NCBI GenBank assembly: GCA_013619105.1
Contig: JABXKU010000014.1
Location: 1-40,284, forward strand
Source: Desulfuromonadales bacterium
GTDB taxonomy: Bacteria; Desulfobacterota; Desulfuromonadia; Desulfuromonadales; Syntrophotaleaceae
Direction: 5' to 3'
DNA length: 40,284 nt
Part shown: positions 24,270 to 32,747 of the stretch, piece by piece
Numbering within the stretch: the first letter of the stretch is position 1
How the letters are laid out: every line of letters begins with the position of its first letter
Notes under the pieces: generated by a model
Told to the model about the DNA's origin: nothing
The model's input: the letters and a program-made list of their open reading frames with translations, nothing else
The model's database searches: none
Made by a program: the position numbers and the translations under genes

Positions 24270-27053
24270 ATGGATTACAAAACGACCCTCAATCTGCCGG
24301 TAACTGATTTTCCCATGCGCGGAAATCTGCCCAAACGGGAACCGGAGATGCTCGAGAAGTGGCAGACCGAAGGGCTCTATCAGAAGCTCGAAGAGACAGG
24401 GAAAACTCTGCCTAACTTCACTTTGCACGATGGACCTCCCTATGCCAACGGACACATCCATATCGGTCATGCGCTGAACAAGATTCTTAAGGATGTGGTG
24501 CTGAAAAGCCGCCGTATGCAGGGTTTTTACGCCCCTTACGTACCGGGCTGGGACTGCCACGGCTTGCCCATTGAACTGATGGTCGATAAGAAACTCGGCA
24601 AGAAAAAACGCGATATGAGCAAGAGCGAGATCCGCAAGGCTTGCCGCGAGTATGCTGCCGAGTGGGTCAAAATTCAGAGCGACGAGTTCGAACGTCTTGG
24701 CGTTTTTGGCGAATGGGATCGCCCCTACTTGACCATGACCGAGCACTACGAAGCTTCCACCGCTCGCGAGCTGGCCAACTTTGCCGAGCAGGGTGGTCTT
24801 TTCAAGGGTAAGAAACCGATCCACTGGTGTTCTTCTTGCGTCACCGCTCTGGCTGAGGCCGAAGTCGAATACGCCGACCATACCTCGCCGTCGATCTTCG
24901 TCAAGTTTCCCTTTGCCGATGAGCTGCCCGAGGAGCTGATGGAGTTGGCTGGCCGGAGCCTGTCCTTTGTCATCTGGACCACCACCCCTTGGACCATTCC
25001 AGCCAACCTGGCGGTCTGTCTCAACCCGGAGCTACCCTATGCCGTGGTCGAAGCTGGCGATGAACTGCTGGTGATTGCCGAGGGCCTGGTGACCAGTGTT
25101 ATGAGCCAGCTGGACATTGACGACTACCAGATTGTAACGACTTTTGATGCCAAACTGTTTGAGCGCAAGGCCTGCCGTCATCCCTTTTATCAGCGCGATT
25201 CGATGCTGGTTCTCGGCGATCACGTCACCCTTGAGGCCGGTACCGGCTGCGTACATACTGCCCCCGGTCACGGTCAGGATGATTATGTGGTCGGGCTCGC
25301 TTACGGCTTGGAAATTCTCAATCCGGTCAACGACTACGGCAAATACGTGGCTGATCTGGAGCTGTTCGGCGGCATGAAGCTGGCCGAAGCCAACGAGGCG
25401 GTCAACGCCAAGCTGGAGGAGGTCGGCGCCCTGCTCAAACTGGGCAAGGTTTCCCACAGTTATCCTCACTGCTGGCGCTGTAAAAAGCCGGTCATCTTTC
25501 GCGCCACGGAGCAGTGGTTTGTCTCTATGGCCGCCAACGATCTGCGTGAAAAGGCCCTGCAACACATCAACGATGTGCAGTGGATCCCACGCTGGGGCCA
25601 GGAACGCATCTACGGCATGATCGAAAAGCGTCCCGACTGGTGCATCAGCCGCCAGCGCAGCTGGGGGGTGCCGATCACTATTTTCTATTGTGCCAGCTGC
25701 CGCGAAGCCATGACCGACGGCAAGCTTATGCACCATATCGCAGATCTCTTCGAAGAGACGGGTAGCGACATCTGGTTCGAAAAAGAGGCCTCCGAGTTGG
25801 TGCCGGCCGGTACCGCTTGTCCCTCTTGCGGCGGTGGCGAATTCGTCAAGGAGACCGATATCCTTGACGTCTGGTTCGACTCAGGTGTTTCCCACGCTGC
25901 GGTCCTCGAAAACCGGGACTATCTCAACTCCCCGGCCGATCTCTACATGGAAGGTAGCGACCAGCATCGCGGTTGGTTCCATTCCAGCCTGCTTGCTTCC
26001 GTTGGTACTCGCGGTGTGGCTCCCTACAAGGCGGTACTGACTCACGGTTTCGTGGTCGACGGCAAGGGCAAGAAGATGTCCAAGTCGACCGGTAACGTGG
26101 TTGCTCCCGAAGAAATTATCAAGAAGTTCGGCGCCGAAATCCTGCGTTTGTGGGTGGCGGCTCAGGACTATCGGGACGATATTCGCGTTAGTCAGGAGAT
26201 TCTGCAGCGCATCTCCGACGCTTATCGCCGTATTCGCAACACCGCTCGCTACATTCTCGGCAATATTCACGACTTCGATCCGGCGACGGACAGTGTTGCA
26301 GATAGTGATTTGCTGGAAACTGACCGCTGGGCCCTTGGTCAATTGGAGGATCTGGTCGTTCGGGTGGAGAAATCCTACGACGATTACGAATTTCACGTAA
26401 TCTACCACGCGGTGCACAACTTCTGCAGCGTAGAGATGAGCTCCTTTTATCTCGACGTACTCAAGGATCGTCTCTACATTTCACCGCCCAGAAGTCTGGC
26501 CCGGCGCAGTGCCCAGACCGCTATGTACCGCATTCTCGATGCCTTGACCCGGCTTGTGGCTCCGGTGCTGTCATTTACCGCCGAGGAAATCTGGCAGTAT
26601 CTGCCCGGCGAGCGGGAGCAGAGTGTGCATCTGGCTCGCTTCCCCCACTTTGAAAACAGCCTGATTGATACCGCTCTTAACGAGCGTTACCGGCAATTAC
26701 TGGCGGTTCGTTCCGATGTGAGCAAAGCGTTGGAGTTGGCCCGCAACGAAAAATTGGTTGGGCATTCCCTCGATGCTCGGGTTTTGCTGGAGGCGCCGGC
26801 AGGCCCGGTGGCTGAGCTGCTCGAAGATTATCGGGAGGAGTTGGCCACCCTGTTCATTGTTTCCCAAGCGGAACTCTGCACTAACTTGGAAACCTCTCAA
26901 GTTGGCGAGGCCGTGCCTGGCCTTAAAATCCGCATCGAAAAGGCCCAGGGCGATAAATGCGAGCGCTGCTGGAACTACTCGGTTACCGTCGGTGCCGATG
27001 AGACCCATCCCGGCGCCTGCCAGCGTTGCCGGGAGGCTCTGGCGGCTTCATGA
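24270..27053 (+). CDS. ileS: Isoleucyl-tRNA synthetase
   Basis: 927 residues, typical for the bacterial enzyme. Class I motifs: HIGH at 64-67 ([10 protein letters not shown]) and KMSKS at about 602-606. The editing domain CP1 lies between ([26 protein letters not shown]). The C-terminal zinc-binding element CERCWNYS...CQRCREAL is complete. It charges tRNA-Ile in the cytoplasm and edits misactivated Val. Its stop overlaps the lspA start (ATGA), as expected for a cotranscribed and translationally coupled ileS-lspA pair, an arrangement common in Proteobacteria. No T-box leader was seen. Confidence 0.97.
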   Translation: MDYKTTLNLPVTDFPMRGNLPKREPEMLEKWQTEGLYQKLEETGKTLPNFTLHDGPPYANGHIHIGHALNKILKDVVLKSRRMQGFYAPYVPGWDCHGLPIELMVDKKLGKKKRDMSKSEIRKACREYAAEWVKIQSDEFERLGVFGEWDRPYLTMTEHYEASTARELANFAEQGGLFKGKKPIHWCSSCVTALAEAEVEYADHTSPSIFVKFPFADELPEELMELAGRSLSFVIWTTTPWTIPANLAVCLNPELPYAVVEAGDELLVIAEGLVTSVMSQLDIDDYQIVTTFDAKLFERKACRHPFYQRDSMLVLGDHVTLEAGTGCVHTAPGHGQDDYVVGLAYGLEILNPVNDYGKYVADLELFGGMKLAEANEAVNAKLEEVGALLKLGKVSHSYPHCWRCKKPVIFRATEQWFVSMAANDLREKALQHINDVQWIPRWGQERIYGMIEKRPDWCISRQRSWGVPITIFYCASCREAMTDGKLMHHIADLFEETGSDIWFEKEASELVPAGTACPSCGGGEFVKETDILDVWFDSGVSHAAVLENRDYLNSPADLYMEGSDQHRGWFHSSLLASVGTRGVAPYKAVLTHGFVVDGKGKKMSKSTGNVVAPEEIIKKFGAEILRLWVAAQDYRDDIRVSQEILQRISDAYRRIRNTARYILGNIHDFDPATDSVADSDLLETDRWALGQLEDLVVRVEKSYDDYEFHVIYHAVHNFCSVEMSSFYLDVLKDRLYISPPRSLARRSAQTAMYRILDALTRLVAPVLSFTAEEIWQYLPGEREQSVHLARFPHFENSLIDTALNERYRQLLAVRSDVSKALELARNEKLVGHSLDARVLLEAPAGPVAELLEDYREELATLFIVSQAELCTNLETSQVGEAVPGLKIRIEKAQGDKCERCWNYSVTVGADETHPGACQRCREALAAS

Positions 27054-27538
27054 TGATAAACCGGTTGCGTCTGGCGCTGCCCATCGCCGGGTTAGTAGTC
27101 TTTTTTGACCAACTCAGCAAGGTCTTTATCGATCGGCGCTTCGATCTCTACGAGTCCCTTGAGGTGGTGGAGAACTTCTTTCATATCACCTATGTGCGTA
27201 ACAAGGGGGCGGCCTTCGGTCTGTTCGCCGATAGCGCCTTTCGGGTGCCGTTTTTTATCTGTGTGGCTCTGCTGGCGGTGGTCGGCATCCTTTGGTATTT
27301 GAACCAGGTGGAGGACTCTCAGCGGGGTCAGCAGATCGGCCTGAGTCTGGTCCTCGGCGGCGCCATCGGCAACCTGGTGGATCGGGTGCGGCTCGGCGAG
27401 GTAATCGACTTTCTCGATGTGCACTGGTACCGCCATCACTGGCCAGCCTTTAACGTGGCCGATATCGCTATCTGTGTCGGGGTCGGACTGCTGCTGCTCG
27501 GTCTGTGGCAAGTTGAGCGGCAGATGAAACGGATCTGA
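27050..27538 (+). CDS. lspA: Lipoprotein signal peptidase (signal peptidase II)
   Basis: 162 residues and four membrane helices. The catalytic Asp pair is visible: Asp120 in GEVIDFLD and Asp138 in FNVADIAI, with the conserved GNLVDR block before them and FFDQLSK in the first helix. It cleaves the signal peptide of diacylglyceryl-modified prolipoproteins at the inner membrane. The ATG at 27050 overlaps the ileS stop by 4 bases, with GGGAGG about 14 bases upstream; a longer frame from 27026 would overlap ileS needlessly. A terminator follows 18 bases after the stop. Confidence 0.95.
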   Translation: MMINRLRLALPIAGLVVFFDQLSKVFIDRRFDLYESLEVVENFFHITYVRNKGAAFGLFADSAFRVPFFICVALLAVVGILWYLNQVEDSQRGQQIGLSLVLGGAIGNLVDRVRLGEVIDFLDVHWYRHHWPAFNVADIAICVGVGLLLLGLWQVERQMKRI

Positions 27539-27555
27539 TCCCAGGATAAAACTGT

Positions 27556-27593
27556 AAAAGCCGCCTCGAGATAGTTTCACGGGGCGGCTTTTT
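27556..27593. terminator. Bidirectional terminator between lspA and the rhomboid gene
   Basis: AAAAGCCGCC (27556-27565) pairs with GGCGGCTTTT (27583-27592), with T runs at the 3' side of each strand. It sits between convergent genes. Confidence 0.85.
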
Positions 27594-27611
27594 ATTGGAC
27601 TTGGTTTGGCG

Positions 27612-28592
27612 TTACTGATTGAGTGCCGCCAGCCAGGCGCCGATAATCAGGGCCGCGCTGCCTAGCCCCGCCAGCAGGTTGCTCCAGCGGCGCTCGGTGC
27701 GCTGGCCAGGCCAGAAAAGGCTACTCAGCCAGCCGAGGCCCAGTCCGGCAACGAAGCCCCACAGGTGGCCGCCGATATCGGTCAACTCGCCGCTGCTGCC
27801 GAGCAGGCCGAGCAGCGCAAGGGCCGCCGCCAGAGGCAGGGGCCAGCGCCGCCGCAAAGAGTGGCGATGGTGGCAGGCGCTACGGGCCGCCAGGATGGCG
27901 ACGGTGCCGAATACCGCCGTCGATAGTCCCACCGAGCGATGGTTTAAAGGCTGTAGCAAGGCATTAGCCAGGTTACCCAGCGTGCCAGCAAGCAACACCA
28001 GAGCCCAGCCTCGACCGATACCGAGTTCGCGGTTTAAGCGATCGATGAAAAAACCGCCGATCAGGAGGTTGCCGAGCAGATGCAGACCATCGGCATGTAG
28101 GGTTAAGGCGGTGACGGCTCGCCACCATTGACCGGCGAGAATCGCCCCGGCATCGGCATTGCCGAGCTGCAGCCAGTCGATGCTTAGGCCGTGGAGTCCT
28201 GGAATATTCAGGCTGCTCAGATTGTGAAAGATGCCGAGCAACGCCAGCAGTGACAGGGTGATCAGGCTATTGCTTTTAAGGGGCACCGATGGTGCCAATG
28301 GTGGCGGCCAGTTATGGTTCTCCGTTTCGTAACGGTGCAGCTCGTCGAGAGCCCTGAGCTGTCCTTTTTCCGGCACCCACAGTTGCCAACGCCCCGCCTG
28401 CTGTTCCAGGCGGCAGGGCAGGCCCCGCGCTTCAAGAACCAAGGCCCAGAGCCGAGCCCGTTTGCGAGTGAGGGGGCCGATCAAGCTTCTGTCCACCTCT
28501 TGCGGGTCGATGGTCTGCCAGGCCGGCTCTGCACGAGCATCATCATCTGTGGCTTGTTGCTCTGGCAATTTGCCATTTGAAAAATTCTGCAC
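27612..28592 (-). CDS. Rhomboid family intramembrane serine protease
   Basis: 326 residues. A soluble N-terminal part (about 1-105) precedes at least six membrane helices. The catalytic dyad is Ser224 in VGLSTAVFG and His276 in DIGGHLWGF; the conserved HxxxxHxxxN motif is at His166, His171 and Asn175. The usual GxSG is GLST here, still with the nucleophile and the first Gly. Rhomboids cut single-pass membrane proteins within the bilayer; substrates are unknown. The assigned start is GTG at 28590-28592, without a good ribosome binding site, so the true start may be further inside. The 5' end faces the DUF4911 gene head to head, 11 bases away. Confidence 0.88.
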   Translation of the reverse strand: MQNFSNGKLPEQQATDDDARAEPAWQTIDPQEVDRSLIGPLTRKRARLWALVLEARGLPCRLEQQAGRWQLWVPEKGQLRALDELHRYETENHNWPPPLAPSVPLKSNSLITLSLLALLGIFHNLSSLNIPGLHGLSIDWLQLGNADAGAILAGQWWRAVTALTLHADGLHLLGNLLIGGFFIDRLNRELGIGRGWALVLLAGTLGNLANALLQPLNHRSVGLSTAVFGTVAILAARSACHHRHSLRRRWPLPLAAALALLGLLGSSGELTDIGGHLWGFVAGLGLGWLSSLFWPGQRTERRWSNLLAGLGSAALIIGAWLAALNQ

Positions 28593-28603
28593 AGGAGGGT
28601 CCG

Positions 28604-28840
28604 TTGCTAAAGAGCTATTATTGTTTGCCGCGTCGCCAGATCGGTTATCTGCGTTTCATCCTCGAAAGTTACGACGGTGTGGCTTTTGTGACGACTCTGG
28701 ATAATCGACAGGCGCTGGTCGAGGTCGCTTATCCCGCCTCCCGTCGTAAGGATGCGCAGGCCCTATTGGCCGCTTTGGCTGAAGAATGCACCATGACCGC
28801 GGCCGCCGCACCGCTAACTTCCGAAGACTCTCCCCTGTAA
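28604..28840 (+). CDS. DUF4911 family small protein
   Basis: 78 residues from a TTG at 28604, chosen because AGGAGG lies 5 bases upstream; a TTG at 28577 in frame would precede that site. The sequence begins LLKSYYCLPRRQIGYLRFIL with ESYDGVAFVTTLD following, the pattern of DUF4911, a small family common in Geobacter and relatives. The predicted fold is a small alpha/beta domain like ACT-type units, with no membrane segment. Function unknown. Its promoter must lie within the 5' part of the divergent rhomboid gene. A remnant of a PEP synthase gene starts 18 bases after its stop. Confidence 0.75.
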   Translation: MLKSYYCLPRRQIGYLRFILESYDGVAFVTTLDNRQALVEVAYPASRRKDAQALLAALAEECTMTAAAAPLTSEDSPL

Positions 28841-28857
28841 ATCCTTCCATCGCCGAT

Positions 28858-28998
28858 GTTATTGGCCGAGTAAAAAAGGCCGGCCGCAAGAACGGTATCT
28901 GCAGCCAGGCCCCAAGTGACTACTCGGAGTTCGCCGAATTTCTGGTCCAGTGCAGCATCGACAGTCTGTCCCTCACTGCCTACACGGTGCTGGCCACC
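28858..28998 (+). pseudogene. Remnant of the C-terminus of phosphoenolpyruvate synthase
   Basis: About 47 codons in one plus-strand frame read like the extreme C-terminus of PEP synthase/pyruvate phosphate dikinase-type proteins: NGICSQAPSDYSEFAEFL followed by IDSLSLT, against the family pattern GICGQ(G/A)PSD...FA..L...GIDS(I/L)SLNPD. No other part of the roughly 800-residue enzyme is present; upstream is the intact DUF4911 gene. The Gly of GICGQ is Ser and the NPD motif is lost (LTAYT), so it is degraded. It is best read as the leftover of a deletion. Confidence 0.65.
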
Positions 28999-29037
28999 CC
29001 CTCTGCAGGTGCTAGCATTGGAAAAGCGGTTGGAGCC

Positions 29038-30162
29038 TTAGTGCTCGACCAGCGGTAGGGTCTCTTCTTCGTCAGCATTGCGCAGGTAGATGCTGCGACT
29101 GGGAAAGGCGATCTCCATGCCGTGGGCCTCAAGAATGTCCATGATCTGCAGGCAGACGTTCTCGCGGGCGTCGAGGTACTCACCCCAGACCGTGGTTTTC
29201 GTGAAGCAGTAGACCAGGATGTCGAGGGATGAGGCACTAAACTCGGTGAAGTTGACCAGAAAGAAATCCTGGTCGATGGCGGTGTGGGTCCGAAGCATGC
29301 CACGAATCGCCTCCACGGCCCGGCGCATCTGCTCCGGGCTGGTTTCGTAGGTGACGCCGATAGTCAGCTTGATGCGCCGCTTGGGCATGCGGCTAATGTT
29401 ATCCACCGATAGGTTGGCGATGATGTTGTTCGGTACCGTGATCAGGGTCTTGGCAAAGGTGCGGACCTTGGTCGAGCGAAAGCCGATCTCCTCGACGGTA
29501 CCCTCCATGTCGCCGGCCTTGATCCAGTCGCCGATGAGAAAAGGCCGGTCGAGGATGATCATGATCGAACCGAAGATGTTGGACAGGGTGTCTTTGGCTG
29601 CCAGGGCTACCGCCAGACCGCCGATACCGAGGGAGGCAAGCAGGCCGGAGATGGAATAACCGAGATTCTGAATGGTCATGATCACGGCCAGAAAGATGAT
29701 GAAGGCCCGCACGCTCTTGCGGATAAAGGGCAGCAGGTGGTCGTCGAGGGTCGATTCGGTTTTGCTCACCCAGCCGGAGAGAAAGGCTTCGAGGAGCGAC
29801 ACCAGATTGAACAGCGCCCAGGCGATGTCGAAGGTCACCAGGCCCTTGAGCAGACCGTAGGCGCCGCGCCGCAGGTTGACAGGCTCAGTTGGCAGTTGCA
29901 GTATCTGCAAGGCAATGAACAGACCGATGATGATCAGCAGCAATTCCGCCGGTTTTCTAATGCTCTGCAAAAAGAGATCGTCATAGCGGCTTTTGGTGCG
30001 GGTTGCCAGGGGAAAGATCACTTTGACGAACAGGTGGGCAAATACTTTTTTCATTATCAGTGCCGCGATTAGCACCACGAAGGCGCCGGCAAAGCGGCTC
30101 AGGCTAATGCCGAGAAAGGTCTCTTGTAGAATGGTTTCCAGTGTAGCGAAGAATGCGCTCAT
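29038..30162 (-). CDS. MscS family mechanosensitive channel, larger type
   Basis: 374 residues from the ATG at 30160-30162, with GGAGGA about 7-12 bases upstream; an in-frame start 60 bases earlier is less likely. Four or five hydrophobic helices precede the pore-lining TM3 (about 165-200: SGLLASLGIGGLAVALAAKDTLSNIFGSIM), followed by the cytoplasmic domain (FRSTKVRTFAKTLITVPNN) and a C-terminal alpha/beta region. Relative to mscS at 13841-14662 it has two extra N-terminal helices, like YbdG/YnaI-class channels. It should gate on membrane tension. It stands alone, divergent from the aconitase gene. Confidence 0.9.
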   Translation of the reverse strand: MSAFFATLETILQETFLGISLSRFAGAFVVLIAALIMKKVFAHLFVKVIFPLATRTKSRYDDLFLQSIRKPAELLLIIIGLFIALQILQLPTEPVNLRRGAYGLLKGLVTFDIAWALFNLVSLLEAFLSGWVSKTESTLDDHLLPFIRKSVRAFIIFLAVIMTIQNLGYSISGLLASLGIGGLAVALAAKDTLSNIFGSIMIILDRPFLIGDWIKAGDMEGTVEEIGFRSTKVRTFAKTLITVPNNIIANLSVDNISRMPKRRIKLTIGVTYETSPEQMRRAVEAIRGMLRTHTAIDQDFFLVNFTEFSASSLDILVYCFTKTTVWGEYLDARENVCLQIMDILEAHGMEIAFPSRSIYLRNADEEETLPLVEH

Positions 30163-30490
30163 CTTAATTCCTCCATTGATGTATACCTGGATTCGTAAGT
30201 CATTGACGGAAATATAGCGCAAGTTATTGACCTGCCTAAGGGGTCAAAAACTCACCGACGAACCTATGGCTGAGCCTAAGATATTTTGAAAGCCTTATTC
30301 AGGCCAAGCACTTAGACTCTTTTCTCGCCCCTTACTCGCGGAACCAGGTTATAATTAAAGCGCTTTTTACTTAACAGAAGGGGGCCGGGAATGCAAGCGG
30401 CCCTTGATTTCCCTGTGTGCTGTATTGTTTTGGCACTGAGGACTATTTGGTGTATTCGCGAAAACTAATTGGATGATAAAGGGAGTTGTC

Positions 30491-32428
30491 ATGGCTCACA
30501 ACCTGACCGAAAAAATTCTTGCCGCTCATCTTCTGGAAGGAACTCTTGATTCCGGGGCAGAGATTGCTATCCGTATCGATCAGACTCTGTTGCAGGATGC
30601 CACCGGTACCATGGCCTTGCTCGAGTTTGAGGCTCTTGGCCTGGAAAGAGTGCGGGCCGAGCTGGCCGCCCAGTATGTCGATCACAATCTGTTGCAGACT
30701 GATTTTCGCAACGCCGACGATCATCGCTACCTGCAGAGCGCCTGTGCCCGCTACGGTATCCATTTCAGCCATCCCGGAAACGGTATCTCTCATCAGGTGC
30801 ATCTGGAAAATTTTGGCCGCCCCGGTTTGACTCTGCTTGGCGCTGACAGTCACACGCCTGCTGCTGCGGGCTTGTCCATGCTGGCCATGGGGGCCGGTGG
30901 CCTCGACGTGGCCCTGGCTATGGCTGGCCGCCCCTATTACCTGCCCTGCCCGCAGGTTCTGGGGGTGCGGTTGACGGGAAAACTGTCTGACTGGGTGAGC
31001 GCCAAGGATGTCATTCTCGAGATGCTGCGGCGCTACGACGTTAAGGGTTGCGTCGGCATGGTGGTGGAATACTATGGTCCCGGCGTCGCTACTTTGTCCG
31101 TCGAGGATAGAGCAGCCATCGGCAACATGGGCACCGAGCTTGGCGCCACCAGCTCACTGTTCCCTTCCGACGAGCAGACCCGCGCCTATCTGGCCGCCCA
31201 GGGGCGCGAAGAATCTTGGCAGCCTCTGTCCGCCGATGAGGGCGCCCGTTACGATGCCTATGACGAGATCGATCTGGCTACTGTTGAACCCCTTATCGCC
31301 TGTCCCTCATCGCCGGGCAAGGTGGTGGCGGTGGCTGAGGTGGCCGGCACCAAAGTCCATCAGGTGATCGTCGGCTCCAGCGCCAACAGCGGTTACAAGG
31401 ATCTGTTGCGGGTGGTGCGCATCCTCGAAGGCCGTCACAGCGCCCCGGAGACCGATCTGCACATCAACCCCGGCAGTCGCCAGGTACTAGAGAATATTGC
31501 CGAGGCCGGTGGCATTCTGCCGCTGATGATGGCCGGGGCCAAGATTCATCAGTCCGGCTGTCTCGGCTGCATCGGCATGGGCCAGGCGCCCGGCACCGGC
31601 CAGGTCAGTCTGCGCACCTTTCCCCGCAACTTTCCCGGCCGCTCCGGCACCAAAAACGACCAGGTCTACCTCTGCTCTCCCGAAACGGCCATGGCTGCCG
31701 CTCTAACCGGGGTCATCACCGATCCCCGGGAGCTTGCAGAACAGATGGCCTACCCACAGATTGAAGAGCCGCAAAAGCGGCTTATAGACCGTTCATCGGT
31801 CGTCTATCCCAGTGAGAAACTACGCCTTACCGAGGTGGTGCGTGGTCCAAATATTAAACCCTTTCCCGAATTTGCTCCGCTGCCCGAGGCCTTGCGACTC
31901 ACCGTGGCCATTAAGGTGGGCGACAATATCTCCACCGACGGCATCATGCCCGCCGGCAACAAAGTGCTGCCGCTACGCTCCAACATCGAGGCGATCAGTG
32001 AATTCGTCTTCTATCAGCTGGATTCTGACTTTCATTCCCGCTGTCGCGAACTGGGCGATGTGGCGGTGGTCGGCGGTGACAACTACGGCCAGGGCTCCAG
32101 TCGCGAGCACGCCGCTTTGGCACCGCGATATCTTGGAGTAAGGGTTAAGCTGGCCAAGAGTTTCGCCCGCATTCACCAGGCCAACCTGTGCAATTTCGGT
32201 GTTTTGCCATTGATTTTTAAGAATCAGGCCGATTACGATCGGCTGGCAGAGGGCATGGTGCTCGAAATCGTTGATGTGCGACAGCGCGTCGAACGGGGCG
32301 ATAGGGAAATACCCGTGCAGTTGAACGGTGATGTGGTCATCGCCTTGCTGGATGTATCTCAACGTCAGCGAGATAGTCTGCTAGCAGGAGGAACGCTGAA
32401 CCAGGTGCGGCAGGAACTGGTGGAATGA
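30491..32428 (+). CDS. Aconitate hydratase (Aquifex/Geobacter-type)
   Basis: 645 residues, with GGGAG 7 bases before the ATG. The layout is the aconitase superfamily: domains 1-3 (about 1-420) with GADSHTP and the Cys pair Cys357-x-x-Cys360 in SGCLGCIGMG, then the swivel domain 4 (about 460-645) with GDNISTDGIMPAG and YGQGSSREHAAL. It interconverts citrate and isocitrate in the TCA cycle. The motif that normally supplies the first cluster Cys (GSCTN) reads GSSANS at 295-300, with Ser297 where the Cys is expected. The leader from a possible TATAAT at 30350 would be about 130 bases and contains a GGGCCG/CGGCCC hairpin. No other TCA gene is adjacent. Confidence 0.88.
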   Translation: MAHNLTEKILAAHLLEGTLDSGAEIAIRIDQTLLQDATGTMALLEFEALGLERVRAELAAQYVDHNLLQTDFRNADDHRYLQSACARYGIHFSHPGNGISHQVHLENFGRPGLTLLGADSHTPAAAGLSMLAMGAGGLDVALAMAGRPYYLPCPQVLGVRLTGKLSDWVSAKDVILEMLRRYDVKGCVGMVVEYYGPGVATLSVEDRAAIGNMGTELGATSSLFPSDEQTRAYLAAQGREESWQPLSADEGARYDAYDEIDLATVEPLIACPSSPGKVVAVAEVAGTKVHQVIVGSSANSGYKDLLRVVRILEGRHSAPETDLHINPGSRQVLENIAEAGGILPLMMAGAKIHQSGCLGCIGMGQAPGTGQVSLRTFPRNFPGRSGTKNDQVYLCSPETAMAAALTGVITDPRELAEQMAYPQIEEPQKRLIDRSSVVYPSEKLRLTEVVRGPNIKPFPEFAPLPEALRLTVAIKVGDNISTDGIMPAGNKVLPLRSNIEAISEFVFYQLDSDFHSRCRELGDVAVVGGDNYGQGSSREHAALAPRYLGVRVKLAKSFARIHQANLCNFGVLPLIFKNQADYDRLAEGMVLEIVDVRQRVERGDREIPVQLNGDVVIALLDVSQRQRDSLLAGGTLNQVRQELVE

Positions 32429-32747
32429 TCCTGAAATAGGTCGTGTTACTATAGTCAGTTGAGGGTTTAGTCGATCAAATTGAACAATCGGTTTTGGTTG
32501 ATAGGGTTTGAATATGTCCCCTGATTTATGGACCCTCTTCCTCTGCCGCTTTTATCCGCTGCAGATTGCGGTTATCCCTCTCGCGATTTGACAGCAATAC
32601 AGGGGCTGGTGTAAGAAACACAGGTTGTTTTAGTGGCTTTCTTTTAGTGGAAAATTCGGGCTATCAGAGCGTGATTTTATCTGCTGGCGATACTGCGATT
32701 GACCGCACCTTTGAACTTAAATGTCTTTTTGACAGGTTGATTTTGTT
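32429..32747. other. 319-base non-coding stretch before the fusion gene
   Basis: AT-richer than its neighbours. No terminator with a clear stem was found after the aconitase gene. A 61-codon TTG-initiated frame at 32566-32751 ends over the next gene's start but has no ribosome binding site or protein-like pattern. TTGACC at 32699 lacks a well-spaced -10. Confidence 0.45.

Noticed and set aside
25032-25736. 234-codon minus-strand frame within ileS
   Set aside because: Shadow of the editing domain coding sequence; no independent support.
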